NCBI GenBank assembly: GCA_934316545.1
Contig: CAKRDT010000007.1
Span: forward strand, 6,222-70,221
Length of the DNA: 64,000 nt
From: an uncultured Agathobacter sp.
GTDB lineage: Bacteria > Bacillota > Clostridia > Lachnospirales > Lachnospiraceae
Direction: 5' to 3'
This document shows, one piece after another, positions 1 through 9,656 of this stretch. The translations under genes and the position numbers were made by a program. Within the stretch, counting starts at the first letter, position 1. Every line of letters begins with the position of its first letter. The notes under the pieces are model-generated. The model saw only the letters and a program-made list of their open reading frames with translations. It did no database searches and was not told the origin of the DNA.

Positions 1-1
1 C

Positions 2-166
2 CGGTTTATTTTGATCTATGTGGGATTTATGGCAATCTATCTTCTGATGACGGTTTTTATTTACAGTATCCGGTATGCTCAGGGAAGAAAAGAACTTCAT
101 AAATATGTGGGGCATTTGAAGAAGGTTCGCAAAATGTATCGGAGAGAAGACAAATTGAAAGCATAG
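2..166 (+). CDS. C-terminal end of a membrane protein (truncated by window edge)
   Basis: An open frame without a start runs in from the left edge and stops at TAG 164-166. The 54 visible residues start with a hydrophobic segment (about residues 1-22, Phe/Ile/Leu-rich), followed by a strongly basic tail with several Lys/Arg and ending in KLKA, so the protein ends in the cytoplasm after a last membrane helix. It sits 10 bases before the next gene and is probably the preceding member of the same operon. Too little is visible to assign a family. Confidence 0.6.
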   Translation, partial: RFILIYVGFMAIYLLMTVFIYSIRYAQGRKELHKYVGHLKKVRKMYRREDKLKA

Positions 167-176
167 GGGAGGCTTT

Positions 177-1232
177 ATGACAGGTTTATTGGAGATTAAG
201 GATCGTCTGATCCGTTTTTACAGCAAGTATGAGACATACTTGTTTCCGGTTATCAAATTTATCGTTGCGTTTATACTTTTTACGACCATCAATATGAATA
301 TCGGATTCATGGAGAAAATCAGCCGGTTCCCGGTTGCACTCATCCTTGCACTGGTGTGTGCGGTTCTGCCGGTAAATGCGATGATCTGGCTGGCGGCACT
401 TGTTGTTTTGACAGATATGTATGCCTTATCTTTGGAAGTCGCGGTAACGACGCTTTTGCTTTTTGCAGTACTGTTTTTCCTGTATTTCCGATTTGCGCCG
501 AAGGATGGTTTGGTAGCGGTTCTGACTCCGGTGTGTTTTAAATGGAACATTCCGTATGTGATGCCGATCGGGTGTTCTCTTTTGCGGGATGCCTATTCCG
601 CAGTTGCGGTTATTTGCGGTACCGTCATCTACTATTTTTTGGATGGAATTCATCAGAATTCAGGAACGCTTAAGAATGTTGCCGCAGACGCAGGCACAGG
701 AGCAGCGGATTCTTCCAAGTTTGATATCTCGGTAGGACAGCTTTTGAGCAACAAAGAGATGTATCTTGTGATTGCCATCTTTACGCTGGCAGCAATTGTT
801 GTGTACATTGTCCGCAGACTGGAAGTGGATCATGCATGGACGCTTGCAATCATATCCGGATCATTGATTGAAATTGTTGGTTTATTTGTCGGATATCTTG
901 TGCTGAATGTGTCGGGTAAGACATTAGGATTACTTGTTGGCAATATACTTTCACTGTTGATCGGTTTTGTAATCCAGTTTTTGTTTATGAATCTCGATTA
1001 TGCAAGAACCGAACGGGTTCAGTTTGAGGATGATGATTATTACTATTATGTAAAGGCGGTTCCGAAAAAAATGGTTGCGGTCAAGGAAGTAACTGTAAAA
1101 CATTTCGGCAATACGGCAAGTATGGGAAAAAGAATCGATCGCTCGAAGCAGACGCTTACGCCGGAAGAGGAGGAGACGTCACGCAAGGTGATTGCGAAAG
1201 AACTCGATATCGATGAGGATTTGTTGAAGTAG
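177..1232 (+). CDS. Multi-spanning membrane protein of unknown function, upstream of cdaA
   Basis: 351 residues. ATG 177 follows a GGGGAGG ribosome binding site. The N-terminal ~270 residues hold roughly seven or eight hydrophobic helices (for example around residues 25-40, 50-105, 140-155, 195-212, 222-270), including a block between residues 50 and 105 that is almost continuous membrane segment. The last ~80 residues are hydrophilic and charged, with an acidic/Tyr-rich stretch (DDDYYYY) and an EEEE run, so they probably form a cytoplasmic tail. I do not recognise a characterised family. It lies 37 bases before cdaA in the cdaA-cdaR-glmM operon, which suggests a role in envelope homeostasis, but this is inference from position only. 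Confidence 0.75.
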   Translation: MTGLLEIKDRLIRFYSKYETYLFPVIKFIVAFILFTTINMNIGFMEKISRFPVALILALVCAVLPVNAMIWLAALVVLTDMYALSLEVAVTTLLLFAVLFFLYFRFAPKDGLVAVLTPVCFKWNIPYVMPIGCSLLRDAYSAVAVICGTVIYYFLDGIHQNSGTLKNVAADAGTGAADSSKFDISVGQLLSNKEMYLVIAIFTLAAIVVYIVRRLEVDHAWTLAIISGSLIEIVGLFVGYLVLNVSGKTLGLLVGNILSLLIGFVIQFLFMNLDYARTERVQFEDDDYYYYVKAVPKKMVAVKEVTVKHFGNTASMGKRIDRSKQTLTPEEEETSRKVIAKELDIDEDLLK

Positions 1233-1269
1233 TAACGGATTGTGATTGTTGGATCAGGAAGGAGGAAAT

Positions 1270-2151
1270 ATGCAGAATTATACGGGCACGATTACGGATT
1301 TATATGAGCGAACGATTGGCGCATTGGATTTTCCGGATATCTCAATGTCACCGGTTGATGTGGTTGAGATTCTGATCATTTCTTTCCTGTTCTATTATGT
1401 TTTGCTTTGGATCAAGAATACGCGTGCGTGGAATTTGTTTAAAGGAATCATGATTATCCTGATTTTTATTCTGATTGCGCTGATCTTTCATATGAACACG
1501 ATTTTGTGGCTGGCGGAAAATCTGCTCAGCGTAGGTCTTCTTGCACTGGTCATTATTTTCCAGCCGGAATTGCGCAAGGCACTCGAAAATCTTGGTGGAA
1601 AGAATCTTTTCGGTCGATGGTTTAATCTCGGCAAAGGCGAAAATGACAGATTCTCCGACCGCACGATCGAGGAACTGATTAAAGCAAGTTATGCAATGGG
1701 AAAAGTACGCACGGGTGCTCTGATTGTTGTGGAGGATGAAATTCTTTTGAATGAATATGTGCGTACCGGAATTGATGTGGATGCAATCATAAGCAGCCAG
1801 CTTTTGATCAATATTTTTGAAAAGAATACGCCGCTTCATGATGGTGCGGTCATTGTACGCGGAGATCGTGTTGTGTCTGCGACCTGTTATCTTCCGCTTT
1901 CCGACAGTCTTGCGCTGAGCAAGGACCTGGGAACAAGACATCGTGCAGCAGTGGGCATCAGCGAAGTGAGCGATTCGCTAACAATTGTTGTATCGGAGGA
2001 AACCGGTAAGGTTTCTATTGCATTGCGCGGACAGATCTATCACGGTGTGGAGGCGGATTTCCTTCGGGAAAAGCTGCGTTATCTGCAGAACCACAGTCGT
2101 GAGGTTACAGGTCTTGAACTCATCAGAAGGAGGTTGAAGAATGGTAAATAA
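1270..2151 (+). CDS. cdaA: Diadenylate cyclase CdaA (c-di-AMP synthase)
   Basis: 293 residues from ATG 1270, chosen because AGGAGG lies directly upstream; an in-frame TTG at 1246 would add eight residues but has no good ribosome site. Three hydrophobic helices occupy about residues 20-100, anchoring the enzyme in the membrane. The DAC (DisA_N) domain follows: the catalytic DGA motif is at residues 191-193 (HDGAVIV) and the second signature RHRAAVG starts at about 223. The enzyme joins two ATP into c-di-AMP, the second messenger controlling potassium/osmolyte uptake and wall homeostasis in Firmicutes. The order cdaA-cdaR-glmM is the conserved Firmicute arrangement. Its last 11 bases overlap the cdaR start, indicating translational coupling. 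Confidence 0.96.
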   Translation: MQNYTGTITDLYERTIGALDFPDISMSPVDVVEILIISFLFYYVLLWIKNTRAWNLFKGIMIILIFILIALIFHMNTILWLAENLLSVGLLALVIIFQPELRKALENLGGKNLFGRWFNLGKGENDRFSDRTIEELIKASYAMGKVRTGALIVVEDEILLNEYVRTGIDVDAIISSQLLINIFEKNTPLHDGAVIVRGDRVVSATCYLPLSDSLALSKDLGTRHRAAVGISEVSDSLTIVVSEETGKVSIALRGQIYHGVEADFLREKLRYLQNHSREVTGLELIRRRLKNGK

Positions 2152-3490
2152 AATTCTCAAAACCCTGGTGAACAATATCGGTTATAAAATTCTTGCAGTC
2201 GTTTTTGCATTTATTCTGTGGCTGGTCGTATATAATATAGATGACCCGAATAAGACGGTCCGTTTTACAACGAATGTAACGGTCGAGAATGAATCTGCTA
2301 TCACAGATATGAACAAATGCTATGAAGTATTGAATGGAACCAATACGATTACGTTTTCGGTTACGGCAAAGCGCAGCGTGATCAATAAGCTTGAGGATAC
2401 GGATTTTACGGCAACGGCAGACATGAACCGGATGATCATGGATGCAGATAATAAGACGGCGAAGGTTCCGGTTGAAGTTACAAGCCGCCGTTCGAATTCA
2501 TCGCTTAAGTACAATGGAAAAAATCAGTATCTGGAGATTTCGCTGGATGATCTTGTCAGCAGAAGATTTATGATCACTGCGGATACAACGGGGCAGGTTG
2601 CGGATGGCTATGCACTGGGAGAAGTGACGGTGACCAATCCGAACGTGCTGAATGTGACGGGACCGGCGAAGGTTGTTGATCAGATTGCCAGTGTCGTTGC
2701 AACGATTGACGTGGAAGGCATGTCAATGAATCTATCCGATAATGTTCTTCCGGTATTCTATGATGCTGATGGAAATGACATTGATACAACCCGGCTGAAA
2801 TACAATAATACGACGGTTACAATTTCTGCAAAAATATTGCGCGTGAAAGAAATTCCGCTGGTGTTCTCCACAACAGGAACACCATCCGGAGACTATCGCG
2901 TCGTTGAAATTACCAGTGATCCGGAGAATATCCAGATTAAGGGATCGGCAGCGGTCTTAAATCCGATTATGTCCCTGGCTGTCCCGGCAGAAGTCCTTAA
3001 TGTGAGTGGCGCCAGAGATGATCTTACAACCACCATCGACATCACGGAATATCTTCCGGACGGTGTCGAGTTAGTAGATGCTACAGAAGCAACGGTAACG
3101 GTTAAGGTTCGAATAGAGGCATACCAGTCGAAAATTTTTACGATTTCAACGAACAATATCACTGTAAACGGACTCGACGATGCATATGATATTCAGTTCA
3201 AGCAGGATACTGCTTCGGTAACGGTGAGTGGACTTCAGAATGATCTCAACAGGCTGAGTGCAGGGAATCTTGCAGCTTCCGTTGACGTATCAGGAATGGA
3301 AGAAGGGCTGCATCAGGTAAATCTTGAAATTGAATTGGATGAAAGCAGTTATGCAGTGCGCACGGTCTCTGTTGAGGTGGAAATCACGAAGAAATCTTCC
3401 GGTGGAAACGATGATTCGAATTCGGACAATTCGGAGGATGATTCGTCAAATCCGGATGATTCGACATCCGATGATAATAGTAATCCGTAA
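2141..3490 (+). CDS. cdaR: CdaR, YbbR-domain regulator of CdaA
   Basis: 449 residues. ATG 2141 is preceded by AGAAGGAGG inside the end of cdaA. A single N-terminal membrane helix (about residues 12-28) is followed by a large extracytoplasmic part with about four YbbR-type beta repeats, recognisable by recurring units such as VTVSGLQNDL and VTGPAKVVDQI around residues 85-410. In Bacillus and Listeria CdaR binds CdaA and modulates c-di-AMP synthesis, and the operon position supports the same role here. The last ~35 residues are a low-complexity Ser/Asp/Asn tail, probably disordered and outside the membrane, which is an addition to the core family. Confidence 0.9.
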   Translation: MVNKILKTLVNNIGYKILAVVFAFILWLVVYNIDDPNKTVRFTTNVTVENESAITDMNKCYEVLNGTNTITFSVTAKRSVINKLEDTDFTATADMNRMIMDADNKTAKVPVEVTSRRSNSSLKYNGKNQYLEISLDDLVSRRFMITADTTGQVADGYALGEVTVTNPNVLNVTGPAKVVDQIASVVATIDVEGMSMNLSDNVLPVFYDADGNDIDTTRLKYNNTTVTISAKILRVKEIPLVFSTTGTPSGDYRVVEITSDPENIQIKGSAAVLNPIMSLAVPAEVLNVSGARDDLTTTIDITEYLPDGVELVDATEATVTVKVRIEAYQSKIFTISTNNITVNGLDDAYDIQFKQDTASVTVSGLQNDLNRLSAGNLAASVDVSGMEEGLHQVNLEIELDESSYAVRTVSVEVEITKKSSGGNDDSNSDNSEDDSSNPDDSTSDDNSNP

Positions 3491-3541
3491 TGGATTTGCA
3501 GTGCATACAAAAATAAGAGGATGACAAGGAGCAAGTGAGAT

Positions 3542-4891
3542 ATGGCTAGAATGTTTGGTACAGATGGTGTCAGAGGCATCGCAGGAACAGAACTTACAAT
3601 TGAGTTGGCGATGAAGCTTGGTCAGGCGGGGGCTTATGTGCTCACGAAGGAGCAGTCGCATCAGCCGACGATTATCGTGGGATGTGACACACGTATTTCG
3701 GGAGGCATGTTAGCGAGTGCCCTGATGGCAGGAATCTGTTCCGTTGGAGCAAATGCAATCTATGTAGGTGTTGCGCCTACACCGGCGATTGCGTATCTGA
3801 CACGGAAGCACAAGGTGGATGCCGGAGTCGTGATTTCCGCATCACACAATCCGATGGAATTTAACGGAATCAAATTCTTTAACGGAGATGGTTACAAGTT
3901 ATCTGATAAACTGGAGGATGAGATTGAGGCATTGATCCGCAATGATATGGAGGATGTCGTATTCCCGATCGGACCGGGAATCGGTAAGGTGGAGTACCGG
4001 CTTGATATTGTGGATGAGTATATCCGCTATCAGGAAAAGACGGTTCCGGTAGATCTGTCTAAGTTAAAGATTGTTGTGGATTGTGCGGAGGGCGCAAGTT
4101 CCTATACTTCGGTTAAGACACTTACGGATCTTGGCGCAAATCTGATTGCAATACATACGTCTCCGGACGGAACCAATATTAATTCGAACTGTGGATCGAC
4201 ACATATGGATGAGTTATGCGCCCGCGTCGTATCGGAGAAAGCGGATGTGGGTATCGCTTTTGATGGTGATGCGGATCGTATGCTGGCCGTGGACGAGAAT
4301 GGAAAACTGGTTGATGGTGATGTGGTCATGGCCATCTGTGGAAATTATCTGAAGAAAAAGGGCAGACTTGCAAAAGACACGATCGTTGTTACCGTTATGT
4401 CCAATCTTGGATTCTCGATTATGGGAAAGAAGAATGGTATTCATGTTGAAAAGACGAAGGTCGGAGATCGTTATGTACTTGAAAATATGTTGGAAAACGG
4501 TTATAATCTCGGCGGAGAACAGTCGGGACACGTTATTTTCCTTGATGATAACACGACCGGTGACGGACTCCTTACGGCACTTCATCTGTTGCAGGTTATG
4601 GTTGATACCGGAAAGAAGCTTTCGGATCTGGCAACGGTGATGGAAGTATTACCACAGGCGCTGGTCAATGCAAAGGTTCCGAACCACAAGAAAGAAAGCT
4701 ATATGGAATACAGCGAGATTGCAGATGCAATCAAAGAACTGGAAGATAAATTTGCCGGAGAGGGAAGAGTGCTGATCCGCCCATCCGGTACGGAGCCGCT
4801 CGTTCGAGTGATGATCGAGGGCAAGGATCAGGCAGTCATTGATGAGGAGGCAAGAAAGCTTGCGGATCTCATTATGAAAGTGATGATTTAG
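3542..4891 (+). CDS. glmM: Phosphoglucosamine mutase GlmM
   Basis: 449 residues, the usual GlmM length. It converts glucosamine-6-phosphate to glucosamine-1-phosphate, feeding UDP-GlcNAc for peptidoglycan and wall polymers. All four alpha-D-phosphohexomutase signatures are present: the phosphoserine loop SASHNP with Ser101, the metal loop DGDADR at about 240, the sugar loop GEQSGH at about 325, and the C-terminal phosphate loop RPSGTEP at about 415. The N-terminus MFGTDGVRG is typical of GlmM rather than phosphoglucomutase. It follows cdaR by 51 bases; in other Firmicutes c-di-AMP synthesis by CdaA is inhibited by GlmM, which fits this operon. GlmS, which makes its substrate, is encoded at 29882. 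Confidence 0.96.
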   Translation: MARMFGTDGVRGIAGTELTIELAMKLGQAGAYVLTKEQSHQPTIIVGCDTRISGGMLASALMAGICSVGANAIYVGVAPTPAIAYLTRKHKVDAGVVISASHNPMEFNGIKFFNGDGYKLSDKLEDEIEALIRNDMEDVVFPIGPGIGKVEYRLDIVDEYIRYQEKTVPVDLSKLKIVVDCAEGASSYTSVKTLTDLGANLIAIHTSPDGTNINSNCGSTHMDELCARVVSEKADVGIAFDGDADRMLAVDENGKLVDGDVVMAICGNYLKKKGRLAKDTIVVTVMSNLGFSIMGKKNGIHVEKTKVGDRYVLENMLENGYNLGGEQSGHVIFLDDNTTGDGLLTALHLLQVMVDTGKKLSDLATVMEVLPQALVNAKVPNHKKESYMEYSEIADAIKELEDKFAGEGRVLIRPSGTEPLVRVMIEGKDQAVIDEEARKLADLIMKVMI

Positions 4892-4903
4892 GAGGGATTT
4901 ATT

Positions 4904-5167
4904 GTGCTGTCACAGGCAATCAAGATCATGAATCCGACAGGACTTCATCTGCGTCCTGCCGGAAACCTCTGCAAAGAGGCGATGAGGTTTAAAAGTAAAA
5001 TTACATTTGAGTACAGGGGCAATACTGCCAATGCCAAGAGCGTTTTGAGTGTGTTGGGAGCCTGCATTAAGTTCGGAGATGAGATTACCCTGATCTGTGA
5101 GGGGGAGGATGAGCGGGAAGCGTTACAATCACTGATCGCATATATTGAGAGTGGATTGGGAGAGTAA
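4904..5167 (+). CDS. ptsH: HPr family phosphocarrier protein
   Basis: 87 residues, normal HPr length, starting at GTG 4904 eight bases after GGAGGG and 12 bases after glmM. The active-site motif GLHLRPAG places the phospho-accepting histidine exactly at residue 15. Ser46 lies in AKSVLSV, the regulatory site used by HPr kinase in Firmicutes. This rules out a Crh-type protein (no active histidine) and supports a functional HPr that can carry phosphate for PTS sugar uptake and act in carbon catabolite control. No ptsI (Enzyme I) is adjacent; the gene instead lies between glmM and a polymer glycosyltransferase. It could be a second, specialised HPr of the genome. Confidence 0.85.
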   Translation: MLSQAIKIMNPTGLHLRPAGNLCKEAMRFKSKITFEYRGNTANAKSVLSVLGACIKFGDEITLICEGEDEREALQSLIAYIESGLGE

Positions 5168-5202
5168 GCGCAAATTATGCACTGCGAGGAAGATAAAACA
5201 AT

Positions 5203-6567
5203 ATGAAGGAAAAATACAAACATTTACTCAACTTTGTTGCGAACGTGCTGACTCTGGCGGTGGAAGCATTATGCTTTGGCTGGGTATGGTACGTGATGTA
5301 TGTTCCGCAACTTGACAAGGCGAATACTTTTTTCCGCAGAGGTAACTGGGCGGTTATCGGTATGTATGTACTGTTCGTGTTCTTTTTTACAAAAGTATTT
5401 GGAGGATACCGGATCGGATATATGAGAGTTTCCGATATTATTCTGTCACAGATACTTGCCGTATTTCTTGCGATGATCGTGTCATATTTTGAAATCTGTC
5501 TGGTCGCAAATGACTATTTAAATCCGGAACCATTGATTGTTATGACGCTTACGGAAATTATATTTATTGTACCGTGGGTTATCGTCATCCGGAAATTTTA
5601 TCAGTATTTATATCCGCCAAGACAGATGCTTGTTATCTATGGAAACTATTCTCCGGATGATCTGATCTCCAAGATTAATACGAGAAAAGATAAATACAAT
5701 ATCTGTGCCGCAGAAAGCTATCGTATTGGATATGAAAAGCTGTATCCGATGATCAAAAAATATAACGCTGTGGTTTTATGCGACCTCCCTTCGGAGGCGC
5801 GTAACCAGATTATGAAATACTGTTATCAGGAGTCGGTAAGAACTTATGTAACGCCAAAAATCTCGGATATTCTTTTCCGGGGAGCGGATGACATCCATCT
5901 GTTTGATACACCGCTTCTGCTGTCCCGCAATCAGGGACTGAGTATTGTGGATCAGTTTGTAAAGCGTCTGATGGATATCTTGATCTCGCTGATCGGCATT
6001 GTGATTGCATCGCCGTTTATGCTGGTGATCGTACTTGCGATCAAGCTGTATGATCATGGCCCGATTCTGTACAAGCAGGAACGTTTAACCAAAGACGGAG
6101 AGCCGTTCATGATCTACAAGTTCCGAAGCATGTCGGTGCATTCCGAGGATGCAGGAGCAAGACTTGCTGCCAAGGGTGATGCGCGGGTGACACCGGTCGG
6201 ACGGGTGATCCGTGCAATCCATTTTGACGAGCTGCCACAGCTTTTTAATATTTTAAAAGGCGAGATGTCGGTTGTCGGTCCAAGACCGGAGCGCCAGATC
6301 ATCGCGGATCAGTATACAGAGGAAATTCCGGAGTTTGTGCTTCGCCTGAAGGTGAAAGCCGGACTGACCGGTTATGCACAGGTGTATGGAAAGTATAATA
6401 CGACACCGTATGACAAGTTAAAACTTGACCTGACTTATATTGAAAATTATTCGGTATGGATGGACATCAAGATTTTGTTCCTTACGTTTAAGATCCTGTT
6501 TGTGAGGGAGAATACGGAAGGTGTGGATGAAAACCAGACGACCGCGATCAGGAAAGAGTCGGATTAG
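5203..6567 (+). CDS. Undecaprenyl-phosphate sugar-1-phosphate transferase (initiating polysaccharide glycosyltransferase)
   Basis: 454 residues. The N-terminal half has about four or five membrane helices between residues 10 and 135 and a soluble CoA-binding-like middle part, as in WbaP/CpsE-type enzymes. From about residue 254 the bacterial sugar transferase domain begins: KRLMDILISL with a hydrophobic hairpin, then GPILYKQERLTKDGEPF, YKFRSM, DELPQLFNILKGEMS and VGPRPE, all signatures of the polyprenyl-phosphate hexose-1-phosphate transferases. It would load the first sugar onto the lipid carrier at the inner face of the membrane. It is last in the cdaA operon (terminator at 6581) and directly precedes the surface-polymer locus it probably serves. 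Confidence 0.9.
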   Translation: MKEKYKHLLNFVANVLTLAVEALCFGWVWYVMYVPQLDKANTFFRRGNWAVIGMYVLFVFFFTKVFGGYRIGYMRVSDIILSQILAVFLAMIVSYFEICLVANDYLNPEPLIVMTLTEIIFIVPWVIVIRKFYQYLYPPRQMLVIYGNYSPDDLISKINTRKDKYNICAAESYRIGYEKLYPMIKKYNAVVLCDLPSEARNQIMKYCYQESVRTYVTPKISDILFRGADDIHLFDTPLLLSRNQGLSIVDQFVKRLMDILISLIGIVIASPFMLVIVLAIKLYDHGPILYKQERLTKDGEPFMIYKFRSMSVHSEDAGARLAAKGDARVTPVGRVIRAIHFDELPQLFNILKGEMSVVGPRPERQIIADQYTEEIPEFVLRLKVKAGLTGYAQVYGKYNTTPYDKLKLDLTYIENYSVWMDIKILFLTFKILFVRENTEGVDENQTTAIRKESD

Positions 6568-6580
6568 AAAAAAGGAATAA

Positions 6581-6620
6581 ACGGGTGAGAATTGATAGAG
6601 TTCAATTCTCACCCGTTTTT
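6581..6620 (+). terminator. Strong intrinsic terminator after the cdaA-sugar transferase operon
   Basis: A perfect 15-bp stem (6581-6595 with 6602-6616, ACGGGTGAGAATTGA and its complement) with a six-base loop is followed by TTTTT. It closes the first operon. Confidence 0.9.
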
Positions 6621-6682
6621 AAATCTATGGTTTTATAACAAATTTTACACCTATTTTCAGCATTTTTTGGGAATTAAACAGA

Positions 6683-6710
6683 TTGCCTTTGCGCATATTT
6701 GTGTTATACT
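6683..6710 (+). promoter_or_regulatory. Putative sigma-A promoter of the surface-polymer locus
   Basis: TTGCCT (6683-6688), 16-base spacer, TATACT (6705-6710), with a TG one base before the -10 box (extended -10). It lies after the terminator and ~140 bases before the first glycosyltransferase. Confidence 0.6.
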
Positions 6711-6848
6711 GATGGTAGTTTGTTGTTTTATAGGCTTTTTTAAGCGGAGCATACTGTTTGCGCGAAAGAGTGAAGAAAGCGCACACTTTATTTTGAAAGG
6801 CGAAATTTGTAAAGTGATAGGACAACCGGGGGAATGAAGGAGCAACGT

Positions 6849-7904
6849 ATGAGTGACATAAAAATCAGCATCATCATGCCTGTATATAAGGTAGAAGAAT
6901 ATGTGGGCAAGGCGATTGATAGTATACAGGCACAAACATTTACGGATTATGAATTTTTGATCGTCGATGACGGAACTCCGGATCGAAGCGGCGAAATCTG
7001 TGATGCCTATGCGGCAAAGGATTCCCGTATTCAGGTGATCCACAAAGAAAATGGTGGAGCTCCGAGTGCGAGAAACACAGCAATTGATATGGCAAAAGGA
7101 AAATATGTGTATTTTCTTGATTCCGATGACTGGGCAGAAAAAACGATGCTACAGGATATGTACGATATGGCGGAGCAACACAATGCGCAGCTTGTCGTAT
7201 GTGGATATTACATCGATACTTATTATGGGGACAAGCATCTGAGTGAGAAAATCTGTGTGGATGATAAAGTTTTTACGGATGCAAAGTCATTCCGCGAGGA
7301 ATCTTATCGGTATTTTGACCGGAATATGTTATACACACCCTGGAATAAATTGTACCGGCTTGATTATATGAGAGAACACGGGTTATATTTTCCACAGACA
7401 TTGTGGGATGATTTCCCGTTTAATATCAGTTATATCCGAAATGTGGAGTCCGTTGTGGTTTCCACAAAGGCTTACTATCATTTTATTCGTGCGCGTGCAG
7501 AGTCAGAGACTGCAGCTTATCGTGCGGATATGTACGATAAGCGCGAGGAGGAGCACGGATGGATGCTGGATCTGTACCGTGAGTGGGGCGTGGATAATGC
7601 ACCGACGCAGGAGATGATCGCCCGCCGCTACATTGAGCGAATGGTAGGATGCATCGCAAATGTCACGAGTTCAAAGTGTACATTAAATGGTAGAGAAAGA
7701 CGTGCGGAGATCAAAAAGATGCTTCATAATCCGCGGGTGGATGAAGCGTTAAAGATCGCACAACCGCGCTCTAAGTATATGAAGATCATGCTTGTTCCGA
7801 TCCGTTGGAAGAATACGTATCTTACTTGGTTGGAGTCTGCGGTCATTACGTTGGTGAAGGAACGCAATACGAAACTTTTTGCAAAACTGAAAGCTGGAAG
7901 ATGA
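6849..7904 (+). CDS. Family 2 glycosyltransferase
   Basis: 351 residues from ATG 6849, six bases after AAGGAG; ATG 6834 in the same frame has a poor ribosome site. The N-terminal GT-A domain shows SIIMPVYKVEEYV, the nucleotide-binding FLIVDDGTPD, GGAPSARN and the metal-binding DSDDW at about residue 93, all typical of GT2 enzymes. The C-terminal third lacks membrane helices, so it is probably a peripheral cytoplasmic enzyme adding a sugar to a lipid-linked intermediate. It is the first gene of the polymer locus and is separated by one base from the double LicD gene. Donor and acceptor cannot be read from the sequence. Confidence 0.9.
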   Translation: MSDIKISIIMPVYKVEEYVGKAIDSIQAQTFTDYEFLIVDDGTPDRSGEICDAYAAKDSRIQVIHKENGGAPSARNTAIDMAKGKYVYFLDSDDWAEKTMLQDMYDMAEQHNAQLVVCGYYIDTYYGDKHLSEKICVDDKVFTDAKSFREESYRYFDRNMLYTPWNKLYRLDYMREHGLYFPQTLWDDFPFNISYIRNVESVVVSTKAYYHFIRARAESETAAYRADMYDKREEEHGWMLDLYREWGVDNAPTQEMIARRYIERMVGCIANVTSSKCTLNGRERRAEIKKMLHNPRVDEALKIAQPRSKYMKIMLVPIRWKNTYLTWLESAVITLVKERNTKLFAKLKAGR

Positions 7905-7905
7905 T

Positions 7906-9648
7906 ATGGCAGTGTTACAGACAAATGAATTGCTGAAAGAAAATTTGTCCAGAAAAACGGGTTTGCATCGCTTGACGGATGAAGAGACGGAGGCAATCAA
8001 GAACGTTGTGCTGGAAGCGGCTTTGGATGTGATCGCATTGTGTGAAGAGAATGGAATCCCTTATATGTTGGGCGGTGGATCTGCACTTGGTGCGGTAAGG
8101 CATGGTGGATTTATTCCGTGGGATGACGACATTGACCTGAATATTCCGAGAAAATATATTACTCAGCTGATTCATGCGATCGAGAATCGATATCCAGACA
8201 AATATTATATCGAAGCGCCACTTTACACAGAGGGCTATCTGAGCTCTTTTATACAGGTGCACAGAAGGAATACTGTATTTCAGGAATACATGAATCAGAA
8301 AAAAGAGAATTGCGGAATTAAGCTGGATATCTTTATTATAGAAAATACCTATAATAATGCTGTTTATCGTGCCTGGCATGGAATCGGTGTTCAGGCAGGT
8401 TTGTTTTTTTTATCGTGTTACCGGATGTATGCGTGGCGTGATGAGTTCAAAAAGCTTGCGGAAGGAAACCGTAAAGCAAGCGTGATCATGTTTGTGAAGC
8501 GGTGTATCGGAGTACTTTTTGCATGCAATCCCATGGGACTGTATCGCAGTGTGCAGAAGAAAATGGCACAATGTACGGATGAAAAATCAGAATATATTAC
8601 CATTCCCTCAGGGAGAAATCATTTCTTTGGAGAATTGTATCAGAGAGAAACTTTCATGCAAACGCAGAAGGTGGAGTTTGAAGGACACATGTTATGTGTC
8701 ACAAGTGATTATAAAAATTATCTGACAAGATTGTATGGAGATTATATGGAGATTCCGCCGGAGGAGAAAAGAGAGCATCATGTGTTGTATGATCTGAAGC
8801 TTCCAGGAGAATATGTGGCACCGAAACTTCTTGATAAACAACAGATTCAGCAGGTCCTGACAGGAATGTTGGATGACTTTGTCGCTTACTGTCAGAGGCA
8901 TGGACTCCGCTATTATCTGGTGGGCGGAACCTTGCTTGGTGCAGTAAGACATCAGGGATTTATCCCGTGGGATGATGATATTGATGTTGGTATGCCGAGA
9001 AAGGATTATGAGAGATTTCTTGAATTGGTGAATCAGGAACCGGTGAGCGAGCATTTACAGGCAATCAGCGGCGAGAAAGGAACTTTGTCCAATCCGTATT
9101 GTGAATTGATCCATGCAGGGACACACCTGGAGCGCAACAGTTCACAGTATATTCGGGAAAAATGTCAGGTATTACATTTGTTTTTGGATATTTTCCCGCA
9201 GGATGGATGGCCGGAGGATGAAAAGGAAGCGGCTCGTCTTTTCCGGAAGATGAAGAAGATGCGCTATATGATCCAGAATGCCAGAGCCAAGATCGGCAAG
9301 GGCACATCGCCGGGACATATTATCGCAAAAACGCCGATCGTTCTTCTTATGAGATGTGTTGGTTATCAGCGCATCATTGATAAGATGGATCGAATTGCCA
9401 GACGATATGATTATGATCGATCAAAATATGTAGGTGCGATTACTTATGGCATCTATGGTGTGGGTGAGCGGTGTCTGCATGATGAGGTGGTTGCATTTAC
9501 CAATGTGACATTTGAGGGAAAGCAGTATTGTGCGCCTGGTTGTTATGACCGGTATTTAAGACAGATATTTGGCGATTATATGGTACTTCCACCTGCAGAA
9601 AAACGTGTGGATCATAAGATGAAAGTATGGGCAGAATTTGACGTATAG
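7906..9648 (+). CDS. Tandem double LicD-family phosphotransferase
   Basis: 580 residues with two complete LicD nucleotidyltransferase-fold domains. The first, about residues 25-290, has GGGSALGAVRHGGFIPWDDD; the second, about 315-575, has GGTLLGAVRHQGFIPWDDD. The DDDID metal triad is intact in both, so both look active. LicD enzymes move a phospho-substituent (phosphocholine, or in relatives such as fukutin ribitol phosphate) from a CDP donor onto a glycan. The start ATG 7906 is one base after the preceding gene. With the CDP-donor enzyme at 14053 and TagF-like polymerase at 11302, a role in decorating or building a phosphate-containing surface polymer is likely. The moiety transferred is unknown; no choline uptake or choline kinase genes are in the window. 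Confidence 0.88.
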   Translation: MAVLQTNELLKENLSRKTGLHRLTDEETEAIKNVVLEAALDVIALCEENGIPYMLGGGSALGAVRHGGFIPWDDDIDLNIPRKYITQLIHAIENRYPDKYYIEAPLYTEGYLSSFIQVHRRNTVFQEYMNQKKENCGIKLDIFIIENTYNNAVYRAWHGIGVQAGLFFLSCYRMYAWRDEFKKLAEGNRKASVIMFVKRCIGVLFACNPMGLYRSVQKKMAQCTDEKSEYITIPSGRNHFFGELYQRETFMQTQKVEFEGHMLCVTSDYKNYLTRLYGDYMEIPPEEKREHHVLYDLKLPGEYVAPKLLDKQQIQQVLTGMLDDFVAYCQRHGLRYYLVGGTLLGAVRHQGFIPWDDDIDVGMPRKDYERFLELVNQEPVSEHLQAISGEKGTLSNPYCELIHAGTHLERNSSQYIREKCQVLHLFLDIFPQDGWPEDEKEAARLFRKMKKMRYMIQNARAKIGKGTSPGHIIAKTPIVLLMRCVGYQRIIDKMDRIARRYDYDRSKYVGAITYGIYGVGERCLHDEVVAFTNVTFEGKQYCAPGCYDRYLRQIFGDYMVLPPAEKRVDHKMKVWAEFDV

Positions 9649-9656
9649 CATATTAC

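Noticed and set aside
6592..6837. 81-codon frame in the gap before the first glycosyltransferase
   Set aside because: Its start lies inside the terminator stem and it covers the promoter; no ribosome site.
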